A stretch of DNA of 64,000 bases from Euleptes europaea. Its lineage: Eukaryota; Chordata; Lepidosauria; Squamata; Sphaerodactylidae. The stretch is from positions 7,085,206 to 7,149,205 of the forward strand of contig NC_079330.1 of assembly GCF_029931775.1 (NCBI RefSeq). Direction: 5' to 3'. Under the pieces are notes generated by a model. It was not told where the DNA came from. It ran no database searches and saw only the letters and a list, made by a program, of their open reading frames with translations. This document shows positions 21,210-31,966 of this stretch, piece after piece; the first letter of the stretch is position 1, and the number at the start of each line of letters is the position of its first letter. The translations under genes and the position numbers were made by a program.

Positions 21210-21402
21210 GCGTAAACACATGAAGGTGTCTCACTTTGAGTCTAAGCCTTGGTCTGTCTAAATCGGTGATCTTTAACGTGAGGGGATTTTTGTGCCCCAA
21301 AAGAAGGACAACATTTGAATCAATAAAAAATTCCCGTCAGTCAATCAACACCATCCTCTGTCTCTGTCATCCTCCCCTGGCCCCGATTCTCCTTATTTCC
21401 AG

Positions 21403-21630
21403 GGTCGCTGCGACGTGAATCTCAAGAACAACCGCAACCAGACGCCCCTCCACTTAGCGGTCACACAGGGCCACATGGAGATGGTGCAGCTGCTGGTGAG
21501 CGAGGGGTGCGACGTCAATGCCGAAGACGAGGACGGCGACACGGCCATGCACATCGTCCTGGAGAGGCAGAACCTGATGGCCATCATGGCCGACGAGCAG
21601 CCGGACGACGAAGGCAGCCTCTTCGCCAAG
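21403..21630 (+). CDS. MIB2: MIB2 exon: ankyrin repeats
   Basis: A phase-0 exon of 76 codons (window residues 515-590) with two ankyrin repeats: NQTPLHLAVTQGHMEMVQLL and GDTAMHIVLERQ. An acidic linker (DEQPDDEGS) follows. Acceptor TTTCCAG, donor GTAAGA. Confidence 0.97.
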
Positions 21631-21844
21631 GTAAGACCGGGGAGTCGAGCCAGTTAGAATCTTTGTGTGGCTCGGTGGAGCCCCACTGGTCCCTCCCGTG
21701 TCGCATGAGCCCAGCTGTTCTTGTCGCTGCAGTACCGCCTTATGGTCATCTGCAGTGGGGGGCACCAGAGTGCGGCAGAAAATGGGCCCAGCGGCTCTTT
21801 GAGCATCATGGCGGCATTTAGGTCTGGTTGCTGGAGTAGGCTGC

Positions 21845-22560
21845 TCAAAGACTTTTTTGACTTGCAGCCAATCCTGCCCTTGTACAAATCTGTGGTGAGA
21901 CCACACTTGGAATACTGTGAACTGTTCTGGTCACCACACCTAAAGAAAAGGATATTGCAGGACTTGAGAAGGTGCAGAAAAGAGCAACCAAAATGATCAG
22001 GGGCACTAGAGCAACTGCCCTATGAGGTGCGGTTAAAACGCTCAGGGCTGTTTAGCTTGGAAAGAAGGCGGTTAAGGGGAGATATGATAGAGATCTATAA
22101 AATTATGCATGGTTTGGAGAGAGATACTAGAAAGCGGGGTCATCTGCTGAAGCTGGAGGGTGGGAGATTCAAAACAGATAAAAGGAAGGATTTTTTTACT
22201 CAACGCATAGTTAAATTGTGGAACTCCCTGCCCCAGGATGTGGTGATGGCTGCCAACTTGGAAGGCTTTAAGAGGCATGTTCATGGAGGAGCATGTTCTT
22301 GGAGGAGAGGGTATTCATGGCTACCAGTCAAAATGAATACTAGTCATGATGCACACCTCCAGGATCAGAGGAGCATGCCAGTTCTGTCCAGGATCAGAAG
22401 AGCAAGCCCATTATATGAGGTGCCATGGAACATAGGCAGGATAGTGCTGCTGCAGTCGTCTTGCTTGTGGGCTTCCTAAAGGCACCTGGTTGGCCACTGT
22501 GTGAACAGACTGTTTGACTTGGTGGGCCTTGGTCTGATCTAGCAGGGCTTTTCTTATGGA
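21845..22560 (+). mobile_element. CR1-related LINE 3' end
   Basis: The coding remnant on the plus strand includes HLEYCELFWSPHLKK and RLKRSGLFSLERRRLRGDMI, the C-terminus of a CR1/L3-like reverse transcriptase ORF. The 3' UTR ends GATCTAGCAGGGCTTTTCTT. Confidence 0.9.
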
Positions 22561-22802
22561 GGAGAGGGCTATCCATGACTACTACTCAAAATGAATACTA
22601 GCCATGATTCATGCTTATTCTCTCCAGGATCAGAGGAGCATGCCTATTATATTAGGGGCTGTGGAACACAGGCAAGACAATGCTGCTGCAGTTGTCTTGT
22701 TTGTGGGCTTCCCAAAGGCACCTGGTTGGCCTCTGTGTGAACAGACTGCTGGACTTGATGGGCCTCGGTCTGATCCAGCAGGGCCTTCCTTATGTTCTTT
22801 CC
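22561..22802 (+). mobile_element. CR1-related LINE 3' UTR, tandem second copy
   Basis: Repeats the 3' UTR of the preceding copy in the same orientation, ending GGGCCTTCCTTATGTTCTTT. Confidence 0.85.
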
Positions 22803-22925
22803 TCCCAACTGCATGTGCTGAGCGGAGTGCCACAGTCCCCTCCAGTTACGCTCAGGTAGGAGTGGGAAAGCCACGTCAGATGTTTAAAAGTTTCACTCCC
22901 TTCTCTCCCCCGCCTGCCGCTTCAG

Positions 22926-23104
22926 CTGCAGGCTTCCGGTTTCCTGGGCAATGTTGAGCTGAAGGTGGGGGCCGCCATCGCATGCTACTTGGCGCACGAA
23001 GGGGCCGACGTCAACTACGCCAACCACAGGGGCAAGTCCCCCCTCGACCTCGTCATGGACGGCAGCATAGTTCAGCTAATCAAGAACTTCTCACAGAAAT
23101 TCAG
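22926..23104 (+). CDS. MIB2: MIB2 exon: last ankyrin repeats
   Basis: Window residues 591-649 plus two bases of a split arginine. VGAAIACYLAHEGADVNYAN and GKSPLDLVMDG are ankyrin units. Acceptor CCGCTTCAG, donor GTAGGT. Confidence 0.96.
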
Positions 23105-23189
23105 GTAGGTCCCACCCCACCCGCCGCTGCCTATGGGATGCACAACCACTGAAATCTCCCCAATTCAAGAGGTCAGCCCATTTTATTGG

Positions 23190-23321
23190 AAGAAGAAGAG
23201 TTGGTTTTTATACCCTGATTTAATACCCTGATTTTATACCCTGATCTTTAAGGAGTCTCATAGCCGCTTACAATCTTCTTCTCTTTCCTTCCCCACAATA
23301 GACACCTTGTGAGGTAGGTGG
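23190..23321 (-). mobile_element. tRNA SINE 3' fragment
   Basis: Minus-strand 3' part with a short tandem ACCCTGATTTAAT/ACCCTGATTTTAT duplication inside. Confidence 0.75.
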
Positions 23322-23394
23322 CTGGCTCGCGGGCCAGATAAGAGCTCTCAAGGGGTCGGATCCGGCCCACGGGCCTGATGTTTGACACCCCTGC
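23322..23394 (-). mobile_element. hAT fragment (TGTCAAAC end)
   Basis: Only one end of the CAGGGGTGTCAAAC family is left; it reads to GTTTGACACCCCTG. Confidence 0.75.
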
Positions 23395-23402
23395 ACTACA
23401 GT

Positions 23403-23612
23403 TAGGGTTGCCAGGTCCCTCTTTGCCACCGGCAGGAGATTTTTGGGGCGGAGCCTGAGGAGGGCGGGGTTTGGGGAGGGGAGGGACTTCAACGCCATAG
23501 AGTCCAATGGCCAAAGTGGCCATTTTTCTCCAAGTGATCTGATCTCTATCGGCTGGAGATCAGTTGAATTAGCAGGAGATCTCCTGCTACTGCCTGGCAG
23601 TTGGCAACCCTA
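23403..23612 (-). mobile_element. hAT-like MITE
   Basis: A full copy flanked by ACTACAGT (23395-23402) and GCTACAGT (23613-23620), 7 of 8 matching. Confidence 0.92.
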
Positions 23613-23855
23613 GCTACAGTGAAAAAAATATAACAGCCTACCTTTCGGGGGGGGGGTGGTGGTTAGGATTTCTGAGGTCAGGTACATGAAAAGCTGTGAT
23701 TATTCAGACAGCATTATATGCACGCTAAGTGAGTTTGTTTTCTACTCTGTGCCGTCTGAAGCGCTGGTAATAAGACAGAACCATAAAGTCCACATTAAAA
23801 TCTAAACTCTGGGCAAAGGGTGTCCCATTCTGTACACGGGTGCAGGACACGTAGC

Positions 23856-24054
23856 TAGGGTTGCCAGGTCCCTCTTTGCTACTGGCGGGAGGTTTTTTGG
23901 GCGGAGCCTAAGGAGGGTGGGGTTTAAGGGGGGAGGGACTTCAATGCCATAGAGTCCAATTGCCAAAGCGGCCATTTTCTCCAGGTGAACTGATCTCTAT
24001 CAGCTGGAGATCAGTTGTAATAGCAGGACATCTCCAGCTAGTACCTGGAGGTTT
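23856..24054 (-). mobile_element. hAT-like MITE, right end replaced by AT-rich DNA
   Basis: A normal body runs up to CTAGTACCTGGAGGTTTGG. The expected CAACCCTA end is missing, and AT-rich DNA (24055-24250) follows with motifs like those of the hairpin insert at 3326-3681 (ATAAACGATAT). Confidence 0.75.
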
Positions 24055-25078
24055 GGAAACTGGCACGGGAAGAAATCAGTACAATAATACAAAATGTGTA
24101 TATTGTGTTTCAAAACATTTCAACAAGTACAATGGACTACAACAAGTGACAATAAACGATATATACAAAATATACAAAACGTGTTTGATGTATTCTAAGA
24201 ATAGTACAGTCTATAAATAATGGAATCTTCTTAGTATATAGAAAAGTATTTTTAAAAAGTCCATCAGGTACATGTATAAATGATCACAAAATCTTCATTA
24301 AGCATGATGGATGGGGGACGGCCGTTTCAAGAAAATTTCTTCAGCCCCATTTCCAATCAAGTATCCAAGCTTAATTAGATTCTATATATCATCATGAAGT
24401 CAGTTCACCAGTTCCCGCAGGATACTCCCAACTGGTTTTTTGAGTTTCAACCCTCGTCTTCCTGGAAACCACGAGTTGTTTTCCTGGCGCGTTTGATTTG
24501 CAAACTCTTTTGAGTTGACACAAGTTAAGTGGTGGTTAGAAGCCACACTTAGATGTTTTGGTGGGGCGTTTTCTTTCAATACAAGGCCCTAATTTCAGAG
24601 TTCTTTTTAAAACCGAGGTGGAAACGGGAGGGAAACCTTGAAATCACGGCGAACTCCCCATCCGGGGGGACAGCCCAAACATTCCTTGAGAGCAAATGCT
24701 CAGTTTCATGTTGCAGAGAGACAAGAGAGATTATCTTGTTTAGGTGGAATCCCAGACACTGCCAATCTGCTTCTTTGCTGTGGTTTTCATACTCTGCTCT
24801 GGAGGAACCCTGAATTCCTTCAGAAGCCTACGAGGGGAGGGGTGGTGGTACTTACTTACAAGTTAGGACCCGGGAGGTTTTGCTTGGAGAATGGTTCTTG
24901 TATTTGTTAAAAGAACTGAATGTAACCGTACCTGTACCTGTGGAAATATATACTGATAATGCTGCGGCGATGCAACTGGGAAATGAACAATGTTCATTTC
25001 AATGTTCAAAAGCAGACATATCAGAATCAGATATCAGAATGTGGCTGATGCGATAAACAGGAATAAAGTTTTGCAGTC

Positions 25079-25266
25079 GTGATACATACCTATTCTCTCC
25101 AGTATCAGAGGAGCATGCCCATTCTATTAGGTGCCGTGAAATGCAAGCAGGATAATGCTGCTGCAGTCGTGGTCTTCCTAGAGGCACCTGGTTGTCCACT
25201 GTGTGAACCAACTGCTGGACTCAATGGGCCTTGGACTGATTCAGCATGGCTTTTTTTAATCTCCTT
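25079..25266 (+). mobile_element. CR1-related LINE 3' UTR
   Basis: A short copy with ATCAGAGGAGCATGCCCATT and TGCTGCTGCAGTCGT. The end is diverged. Confidence 0.8.
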
Positions 25267-25269
25267 ATG

Positions 25270-25540
25270 TAGCCAGCGTGGTGTAGTGGTTTGGAGCAGC
25301 GGACTCCAATGTGGAGAACCGGGTTTGATTCCCCACCCCTCCTCATGAGTGGTGGACTCTAATCTGATGAACCGGGTTTCATGCCCCACCCCTCCTCATG
25401 AAGCGAGCTGGGTGACCTTGGGCTAGTCACAGCTCTCTTAGAGCTCTCTCAGCCCCACCTACCTCACAGGGTGTCTGTTGTGGGGAGAGGAAGGGAAGGA
25501 GATTGTAAGCCGGTTTGATTCTCCTTAAAAGAACGGCTGC
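25270..25540 (+). mobile_element. tRNA SINE (GGTGTAGTGG family)
   Basis: Almost full length; loses its tail after GGTTTGATTCTCCTTAAAAG. Confidence 0.85.
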
Positions 25541-25688
25541 TTTTCATACTATCTGAGAAGAGGGGCCTCCTCTCTCTCACATACGTAGGGGAAGGCCTCT
25601 TCTAATATGTTGTCGGCAGTAGACCCATCCATGTGTTCTCTAAAAACAAGGAAACCAGGTTTTTTGAAGGCAAAGAAATGCGGATCAC

Positions 25689-25740
25689 TGGATGTTCCAG
25701 GCTAGCCCAATCTGGTTAGATCTCCAAAGCTAAGCAGGGC
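25689..25740 (+). mobile_element. 5S SINE head fragment
   Basis: Only the 5S-like head AGATCTCCAAAGCTAAGCAGG remains; a SINE tail scrap (25741-25770) follows. Confidence 0.65.
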
Positions 25741-25841
25741 ATATAAAAGCCAACTCTTCTTCTTTCTGCCTCCCGTTGCTGAGAACCATTGACCTGGCGT
25801 GCGCAGTGTATGGGTGGCCGTTGAGAGGTGACTCACCCTCT

Positions 25842-26161
25842 CCAGTGTGCTGTAGTGGTTAAGAGCGGTGGTTTGGAGTTGTGGAGTCTGATCTGGGGAA
25901 CCGGGTTTGATTCCCCACTCCTCCAACATGAGCGGCGGAGGCTAATCTGGTGAACCAGGTTGGTTTCCCCACTCCTACACACGAAGCCAGCCCGGTGACC
26001 TTGGGCTAGTCACAGCTCTCTTAGAGCTCTCTCAGCCCCGCCTACCTCACAGGGTGTCTGTTGTGGGGAAGGGAGGGCGATTGTAAGCTGGTTTGAGTCT
26101 CCCTTCAGTGGTAGAGAAAGTCGGCCTATAAAAACCAACTCCTCCTCCTCCTCTTCTTCCT
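25842..26161 (+). mobile_element. tRNA SINE directly upstream of a MIB2 exon
   Basis: A full-length copy whose tail AAAACCAACTCCTCCTCC continues as a pyrimidine run to the acceptor of the exon at 26179. The tail therefore forms the polypyrimidine tract. Confidence 0.9.
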
Positions 26162-26178
26162 TTTCCGGTTGCCTTCAG

Positions 26179-26363
26179 GGATCGGCGAGATTCCTCAGAG
26201 GGCTCCACAGTGACGTGCAGCCTGCGGCGGGTCCACACGACCCCCAACACCATGACCAACCTCAGCGTGGCGAAGGTGGCCGCCCCCTCGGAGTGCCTGG
26301 TCTGCTCGGAGCTGGCCCTGCTGGTCCACTTCTTCCCCTGCCAGCACAGCATCGTGTGCGAAG
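26179..26363 (+). CDS. MIB2: MIB2 exon: linker and start of RING 1
   Basis: Window residues 650-711 plus one base of a split glutamate. After a variable linker, ECLVCSELALLVHFFPCQHS is the start of the first C3HC4-type RING. Acceptor GCCTTCAG, donor GTATCG. Confidence 0.96.
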
Positions 26364-26419
26364 GTATCGCAGGCCTCCCTTCAGCGCCTGGGAACCGTGG
26401 CGGCCCAGTCTCAATTCAG

Positions 26420-26715
26420 TGGAGGAGAAACTCCCTGATGGTTCGAGTGGTTCCTCGGTGGGACGGGCTTCCTCGGGAGGTGGTGGGCTCTCCTCATTGG
26501 GAGGTTCTGAAGCTAAGGCCAGATGGCCATCTGTCAGCAATGCGGATTCGATGACCTTGGGCAGATCATGAGAGGGAAGGGCACCTTGGCCATCTTCTGG
26601 GCATGGAGTAGCGGGTCACTGGGGGTGTGGGGGGGGAGGTAGTTGTGAATTTCCTGCCTTGTGCAGGGGGTTGGACAAGATGGCCCTGGTGGTCCCTTCC
26701 AGCTCTATGATTCTA
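26420..26715 (+). mobile_element. CR1 LINE 3' end
   Basis: Plus-strand CR1 3' end with GGTTCCTCGGTGGGACGGGC and the terminal CTTCCAGCTCTATGATTCT. First of three CR1 copies in one intron, all in the same direction. Confidence 0.85.
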
Positions 26716-26775
26716 CTAGAGGAAACCACACAGGACTTAACTCCCACCCTTCTTGAACTCCCTTCTCTGCGGAAA

Positions 26776-27245
26776 GGTTGAAGGAGCTGGGTATGTTTAG
26801 CCTGAAGAGGAGGAGAGGGGATATGATAACCATGTTCAAGTACTTGAAGGGCTGTCATATAGAGGAGTGTGCTGAGTTGTTTTCTGTGGCCCCAGAAGGT
26901 TGGACCAGAACCAACGGGTTGAAATTCAATCAAAAGAGTTTCCGTCTAGACATTAGGAAGAATTTTCTAACTATCAGAGTGGTTCCTCAGTGGAACAGGC
27001 TTCCTCAGGAGGTGGTAAGCTCTCCTTCCCTGGAGGTTTTTAAGAAGAGGCTAGATGGCCATCTGTCAGCAATGCTGATTCTATGACCTTAGGCAGATGA
27101 TGAGAGGGAGGGCATCTTGGCCATCTTCTGGGCATGGAGTGGGGGTCACTGGAGGTGTAGAGGGGAGGTAGCTGTGAATTTCCTGCATTGTGCAGGGGGT
27201 TTGACAAGATAACCCTGATGGTCCCTTCCAACTCTATGATTCTAA
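26776..27245 (+). mobile_element. CR1 LINE 3' end
   Basis: Longer copy: the frame LKELGMFSLKRRRGDMITMF is the reverse-transcriptase ORF end; terminates TTCCAACTCTATGATTCTAA. Confidence 0.88.
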
Positions 27246-27319
27246 GAGTTGGCAGGCCAGATAAAGGTACTGTCTCTGGAGACTCATTTGGCCCATAGGT
27301 AGTTCTCCACCTGTCTCTA

Positions 27320-27690
27320 GCCTGGAACAGCGGAACAGGCTTCCACGGGAGGTGGTGGGCTCTCCTTCTTGGGAAGTTTTGAAGTAGAGGCCAGACAGCA
27401 GGGCCGATTCTACGAATGTAGGCAGATCAGGAGAGGGAGGGCAGGAAGGGTTGCATCAGTGTTTGTCTCTCATGGCCCTTTCTGACATGCTCAGAGTAAA
27501 GCCAATTGCAACTTTGGGGTCAGGAAGCAATTTTCCTCCAGGCCAGATTGGCCAGGGATCCTGCCATCTTCTGGGCATGGAGCAGGGGTCGCTGGGGGTG
27601 TGTGGGGGAGGAAGGAGTTGTGAATTTCCTGCGTTGTGCAGGGGGTTGGTCTAGATGACCCTGGTGGTCCCTTCCAACTCTATGATTCTT
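27320..27690 (+). mobile_element. CR1 LINE 3' end
   Basis: Third copy in tandem orientation, ending TTCCAACTCTATGATTCTTC. Confidence 0.85.
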
Positions 27691-27883
27691 CATGCTCCTT
27701 CAGCAAAGTCTGTGGAGCCACTGCTTGCCGTCCACCCTATCCGTCTGGGCGCCGGTGTGAATCGGGGGATAGTTCTTCCTCCTTCCGCTCCGTTGCGCGA
27801 AGGAAGAAGGAGACGCTGAACCTGCAGGCTAGTTAACGTGACCCCAGCATTCCATGTGTGTTTCCTTCCCCCACCTTCCTTAG

Positions 27884-27949
27884 AGTGCTCCAGGAGAATG
27901 AAGAGATGCATCAAATGCCAAGTGACGATAACCAAGAAGTTGAAGCAAG
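27884..27949 (+). CDS. MIB2: MIB2 exon: rest of RING 1
   Basis: A 66-bp exon encoding window residues 712-733 (ECSRRMKRCIKCQ), which supply the last four zinc-binding cysteines of RING 1. Acceptor TTCCTTAG, donor GTAGGG. Confidence 0.96.
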
Positions 27950-28054
27950 GTAGGGACCTCTGGACGCCGCCCCCTTTTTTTCAATCTGAAAAGCATAGAG
28001 TAGGAAGCATCGGCCAAAGTTTAAGGAAGGGAAAACATCGGTTGGGGTCGATGC

Positions 28055-28176
28055 CTGCTCTTCTCCATAGCAAAAAAAAAAAAAAACCCACAAACCACCC
28101 AGGACATGATGTGCAGGCCCCAGATTTCATTTTTTAGAAATTTACAAGTTCAGAATTTACTAAAAACCAACAAATT
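28055..28176. repeat. Sequence shared with 62322-62445 (inverted)
   Basis: This 120-bp stretch, with GTGCAGGCCCCAGATTTCAT, matches the complement of 62322-62445 closely. In both places it lies immediately 5' of a tRNA SINE head. Confidence 0.85.
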
Positions 28177-28460
28177 GCATGGTGTAATGGTTTAGAGCGG
28201 GGGGTTGGAGGACTCTGATCTGGAGAACTAGGTTTGATTCCCCACTTCTCCACGTGAGCGGTGGAGGCTAATCTGGTGAACTACACACGAAGCCACCTGG
28301 GTGACCTTGGGCTAGTCACAGCTCTCTTAGAGCTCTCTCAGCCCACCTACCTCACAGGGTGTTTTTTGTGGGGAGGGGGAGGGAAGGTGATTGTAAGCCG
28401 ATTTGAGTCTGCCTTAAGTGGTAGAGAAAGTTGGCATATAAAAACCAACTCTTCTTCATC
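28177..28460 (+). mobile_element. tRNA SINE directly upstream of the last MIB2 exon
   Basis: Head TGCATGGTGTAATGGTTTAG, tail AAAACCAACTCTTCTTCATC. It ends about 30 bp before the acceptor of the terminal exon. Confidence 0.88.
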
Positions 28461-28491
28461 ATCCCCCTTTTCCTTCTGTCCCTCTCGACAG

Positions 28492-28733
28492 ACAGTACAG
28501 AAGTGGAGGGCAGCCCCTGCTCGGAACCCACCGGCCAGCAAAAACTCATGGAGGACCTCCAGAACCGTTACCGGCAGATGGAGGAGCGCATCACCTGCCC
28601 CATCTGCATCGACAACCAAATCAAACTGATCTTCCAGTGCGGGCACGGCTCGTGCCCGGAGTGCAGCGCCGCCCTGATGGTGTGCCCGATCTGCCGGACG
28701 ACGATCCGCGAACGGATCCCGATCTTCGTTTGA
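28492..28733 (+). CDS. MIB2: MIB2 terminal exon: RING 2 and stop
   Basis: Window residues 734-813 and a TGA stop. LQNRYRQMEERITCPICID opens the second RING, and CGHGSCPECSAALMVCPICR closes it. The C-terminus IRERIPIFV matches human IRDRIQIFV; the last residues of such RINGs commonly help activate the E2-ubiquitin conjugate. Acceptor CTCTCGACAG. Confidence 0.98.
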
Positions 28734-29627
28734 GGGCGGCTCCTCGGCTTCCGGGCCCCTCACCTCCACCGCCGCCCCGCCGCCCTTCGGAAGACTTTGG
28801 ATTTAATTTTAATTTTTTTCTCGAGGACCACAACCGGCCTAACGTGTTTATAACGAACTGCGTCGGAAGCGGAGGGGTGTGTGTGTGTTGTCTTGGCCGA
28901 GCGAGAAGAGGCGGTGCGCTCTACGCAGATGCCCTTTCCCCCCACTTTTTTGACAAGCAGAACAGCCCAAGAGGCAGACTCGATAAGACTGGAGCTGCCT
29001 GCAGAATGTCCTTTAAGGGCCCAAACTTGCGCTTTCGGTCTGGGGGTCCCCAATCTTTTGGCAGCGTTGATTTCTTTCCACAGCCTTACCCAGCTTCAGG
29101 AGGAGAGAGACCACGCTGCGTCCGGAGACGGCAGGCGCCTTTCCGTTCCGCGGGAAAGCAATACTCTTGCACTTTAAAAGGCGGAGCGTTACTGGACTCC
29201 GCCTTCCTTGCAGAGGGGAGGGGCCAAGGAGTGACATTCCTGCCCAAACAAACTAATTTTTTTTTTGGGAGGTTATGGAAGCCCTCCAGTTGCTCTGACG
29301 TGATAAAGATGGACAGAGGTGGCGCGTTTGTGTGCGTGGGTGGGGTGCGTGGTTGTGCCTTCGAAGGGGAAGTAGCGAATGTTTCTCAGCGCAAATATAA
29401 CACGGCAACAGAAATATTCTTCTTATCGGGCGGTGGTGTTTTTCTTTCCCCCATCCCTCGCAGTCTGGGATATCTGAGAGTTATCTCGGGCATCCCTCGA
29501 TCAAAGGCTGGTGTCGGTATTTCAGTTGAGGTGTATGCAAAGTTTTTAAGAAGCGAAATCGGGGGGGATCTTGCTTTTGGCGACAGCCCCCACAAAATAC
29601 CTCCTGCTCAAATGCATATATGTAGCT
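28734..29627 (+). other. Probable MIB2 3' UTR and downstream DNA
   Basis: A repeat-poor, GC-rich stretch up to the MITE at 29628. I found no AATAAA or ATTAAA here, so the cleavage site is not placed. Confidence 0.45.
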
Positions 29628-29833
29628 TAGGGTTGCCAACTCCGGGTTGGGAAATATCTGGAGATTTTGGGGGTGGAGCCTGAGGAGGGCGGGGTTTGGA
29701 GAGGGGAGGGACCTAGATGCCCTAAAGTCCAATGGCCAAAACGGCCATCATCTCCAGGGGAACTGATCTCTGTCGCCTGGAGATCAGTTGTAATAGCAGA
29801 TCTCCGGCCACCACCTGGAGGTTGGCAACCCTA
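29628..29833 (-). mobile_element. hAT-like MITE, subfamily B
   Basis: A full copy flanked by ATGTAGCT (29620-29627) and ATGCAGCT (29834-29841), 7 of 8 matching. Confidence 0.92.
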
Positions 29834-30016
29834 ATGCAGCTCCATCACATCGTGGTTAAGGAAGCTGAACGGGTGGTGTTGGGCGTTGGCATTGTTGGGC
29901 ATACACCAAGGCCCCTCCTCGGCATGGGGCCCACTAGGAACCCCTGAAACACCCCTGCAATGGCTGCTTTCTTGCCCTGCCCTCTTTGAGGAAAACGAGC
30001 CATTTCCACAATGGTC

Positions 30017-30520
30017 TTAGAATCATAGAACCATAAAGTTGGAAGTGTCCGTAGAGGCCATCTAGTCCAACCCCCTGCTTAATGCAGGATCGGCCTACAG
30101 CATCCTTGACAAGTGCTTGTCCAGCCTCTGCTTAAAGACTGCCAGTGAGGGGGAGCTCACCACCTCCCTAGGTAGCCGATTCCACTCTCGAACAACCCTT
30201 ACTGTAAAAAAAACTTTTCCTAATATCCATCCGGTACCTTTCCACCCACAATTTAAACCCATTCTTGCGAGTCCTCTCCTCTGCTGCCAACAGGAACCGC
30301 CTCCTGCCCTCCTCTAAGGGACGGCCCTTCAGAGACTTCAAGAGAGCAAGCATGTCTCCCCTCAACCTCCTCTTCTCCAGACTGAACATCCCCAGCTCCC
30401 TCAGCCTTTCCTCGCAGGGTTTGGTCTCCAGGCCCCGGATCATCCTCGTCGCTCTCCTCTGCGCCCGCTCAATTCTGTCCACATCCTTTTTGAAGTGAGG
30501 GACGCCGACCACTCGGGGGT
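30017..30520 (-). mobile_element. CR1 LINE 3' end
   Basis: Minus strand: FKKDVDRIERAQRRATRMIR and LRELGMFSLEKRRLRGDMLA are the C-terminal ORF2 frame; the 3' end is the complement of AATCATAGAACCATAAAGTT. Confidence 0.9.
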
Positions 30521-31084
30521 CACATAACTAGTTAGCATGCCCGAGTCTCGTTCGTTATCGGAATTAACCGGACAAATCGCTCCGCCAGCTAAGAACGGCC
30601 ATGCGCCCCCGCCCACTCTTCTTGCAGGAGTGCTTTCCTTGGCTGTATTCTTTGGTTTGAATCGTATCTCTCGCGTTCGTCCGACGCTCACGTTCCTCGG
30701 AGGAAAAGCAACGCTCTCCTCTCTCGACTCCCCTTTCCCCCCAGTCTTCAGAACAAACGCTCCTGGCCCCCCATTATTGCACCCAGCCCAAAAAGCGAGG
30801 TGTGCGGTCGGCAGAACGAGCAAGAAACTTCAGGAACCCTTGAGAAAATAGCCTCTGTCGCTCTACCCCGCTGTGAGGGGCAGGTGAAGACAGGGTTAGC
30901 ATGCTGTGATAGAAGAAGGCCGAGAGGATCTCCTTCTTCCTGCTGTGCTTTGTAGAAGAGAAAAACCAGCGGTCCGGTAAAGCACTTCCTGCCCTGGTAA
31001 GATAATTACAAATCCCCAAGAACTAGCTGTTTGTCTTGGAGGATGCTGCCTCTTGGTCTTTGGAAGTTTGGCTAGGTTGGGCAA
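30521..31084. other. Intergenic, nothing recognised
   Basis: No repeat or coding match seen. Composition is close to the window average. Confidence 0.4.
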
Positions 31085-31655
31085 ACCCCAAGTGCCCTAT
31101 GAGGAGCGGTTAAAACGCTTAGGGCTGTTTAGCTTGAAAAGAAGGCGGCTGAGGGGAGACAAGATAGAGGTCTATGAAATTATGCATGGTTTGGAGAGAG
31201 TGGGCAGGGAGAAGCTTTCCTCCCTCTCCCATAATACTAGAACACGGGGTCATCGGCTGAAGCTGGAGGGGGAGAGATTCAAAACGGATCAAAGGAAGTA
31301 TTTATTCACACAACACATAGTTCAGTTGTGGAACTCCCTGCCCCAAAATCTGGTGATGGCTTCCAACTTGGAAGGCTTGAAGAAGGGAGTGGACATGTTC
31401 ATGGAGGAAAGGGGTATTCATGGCTACTAGTTAAAATGGATACTAGTCATGATGCATGCCTATTCTCTCCAGGATCAGAGGAGCATGCCTGTTATCTTAG
31501 GTGCTGTGGAACACAGGCAGGAGGATGCTGCTGCAGTTGTCTTGCTTGTGGGCTTCCTGGAGGCACCTGGTTGGCCACTGTGTGAGCAGACTGCTGGACT
31601 TGATGGGCCTTGGTCTGATCCAGCAGGGCTTTTCTTATCTTCTTATGTTCTTAAA
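31085..31655 (+). mobile_element. CR1-related LINE 3' end
   Basis: Plus-strand frame YEERLKRLGLFSLKRRRLRG, followed by the 3' UTR ending CAGCAGGGCTTTTCTTATCT. Confidence 0.9.
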
Positions 31656-31966
31656 ACCTATCCCCAAATAAGTATTTGCAGCGTTTGGTTTGTGCGAGAG
31701 CTTGCAGAGCGTGCTGCTATTGTCGCACGAGATACCAGCGCTTGGACGAAGGTCCTTCTCGCTCTGTTAACTCCCTTTCTGAGCTTGGAGCTGTGGGGGT
31801 CTCTTGCCGAGAAGCCGACCCCACGCCAATACTCTCTGTCATAAGGCTCAAGAAAGTCAGGCAGAGTCGTCCTTCAGGGCAGGAACCCGGCACAACTGCA
31901 GGATAGGCGCTTCTTCCTTTTAAAGCCACAATGCAGCAAGTTTCTAGTCCCTGTGTTGTTCCAGAT

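Larger units (their letters stand above)
5007..28733 (+). other. MIB2: MIB2 gene, 5'-truncated by the window (16 coding exons)
   Basis: The spliced exons encode 813 residues that align end to end with human MIB2 from about residue 142, with reading phase kept at every junction. MIB2 is a RING-type E3 ubiquitin ligase that ubiquitinates Notch ligands such as Delta and Jagged and promotes their endocytosis; it acts in the cytoplasm and at endosomes. In window residue numbers the domains are: MIB/HERC2 domain (about 14-100), MIB repeat 1 (about 110-184), MIB repeat 2 (185-260), ankyrin array (about 280-640), RING 1 (about 690-725) and RING 2 (about 765-800). The start codon, first MIB/HERC2 domain and ZZ finger lie upstream of the window. 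All introns end in AG; one starts with GC. Introns are loaded with SINEs, CR1 and DNA transposons. I found no in-frame stop or frameshift. Confidence 0.96.

Noticed and set aside
24325-24344. Minus-strand CTGAAGA...GAAAC hammerhead-like core
   Set aside because: Both conserved parts are there, but the putative stem II has only two or so pairs.
28637-29683. Open frame of 348 codons overlapping the last MIB2 exon
   Set aside because: It is a shifted frame of the GC-rich RING 2 exon and the 3' UTR, and it ends in a MITE.
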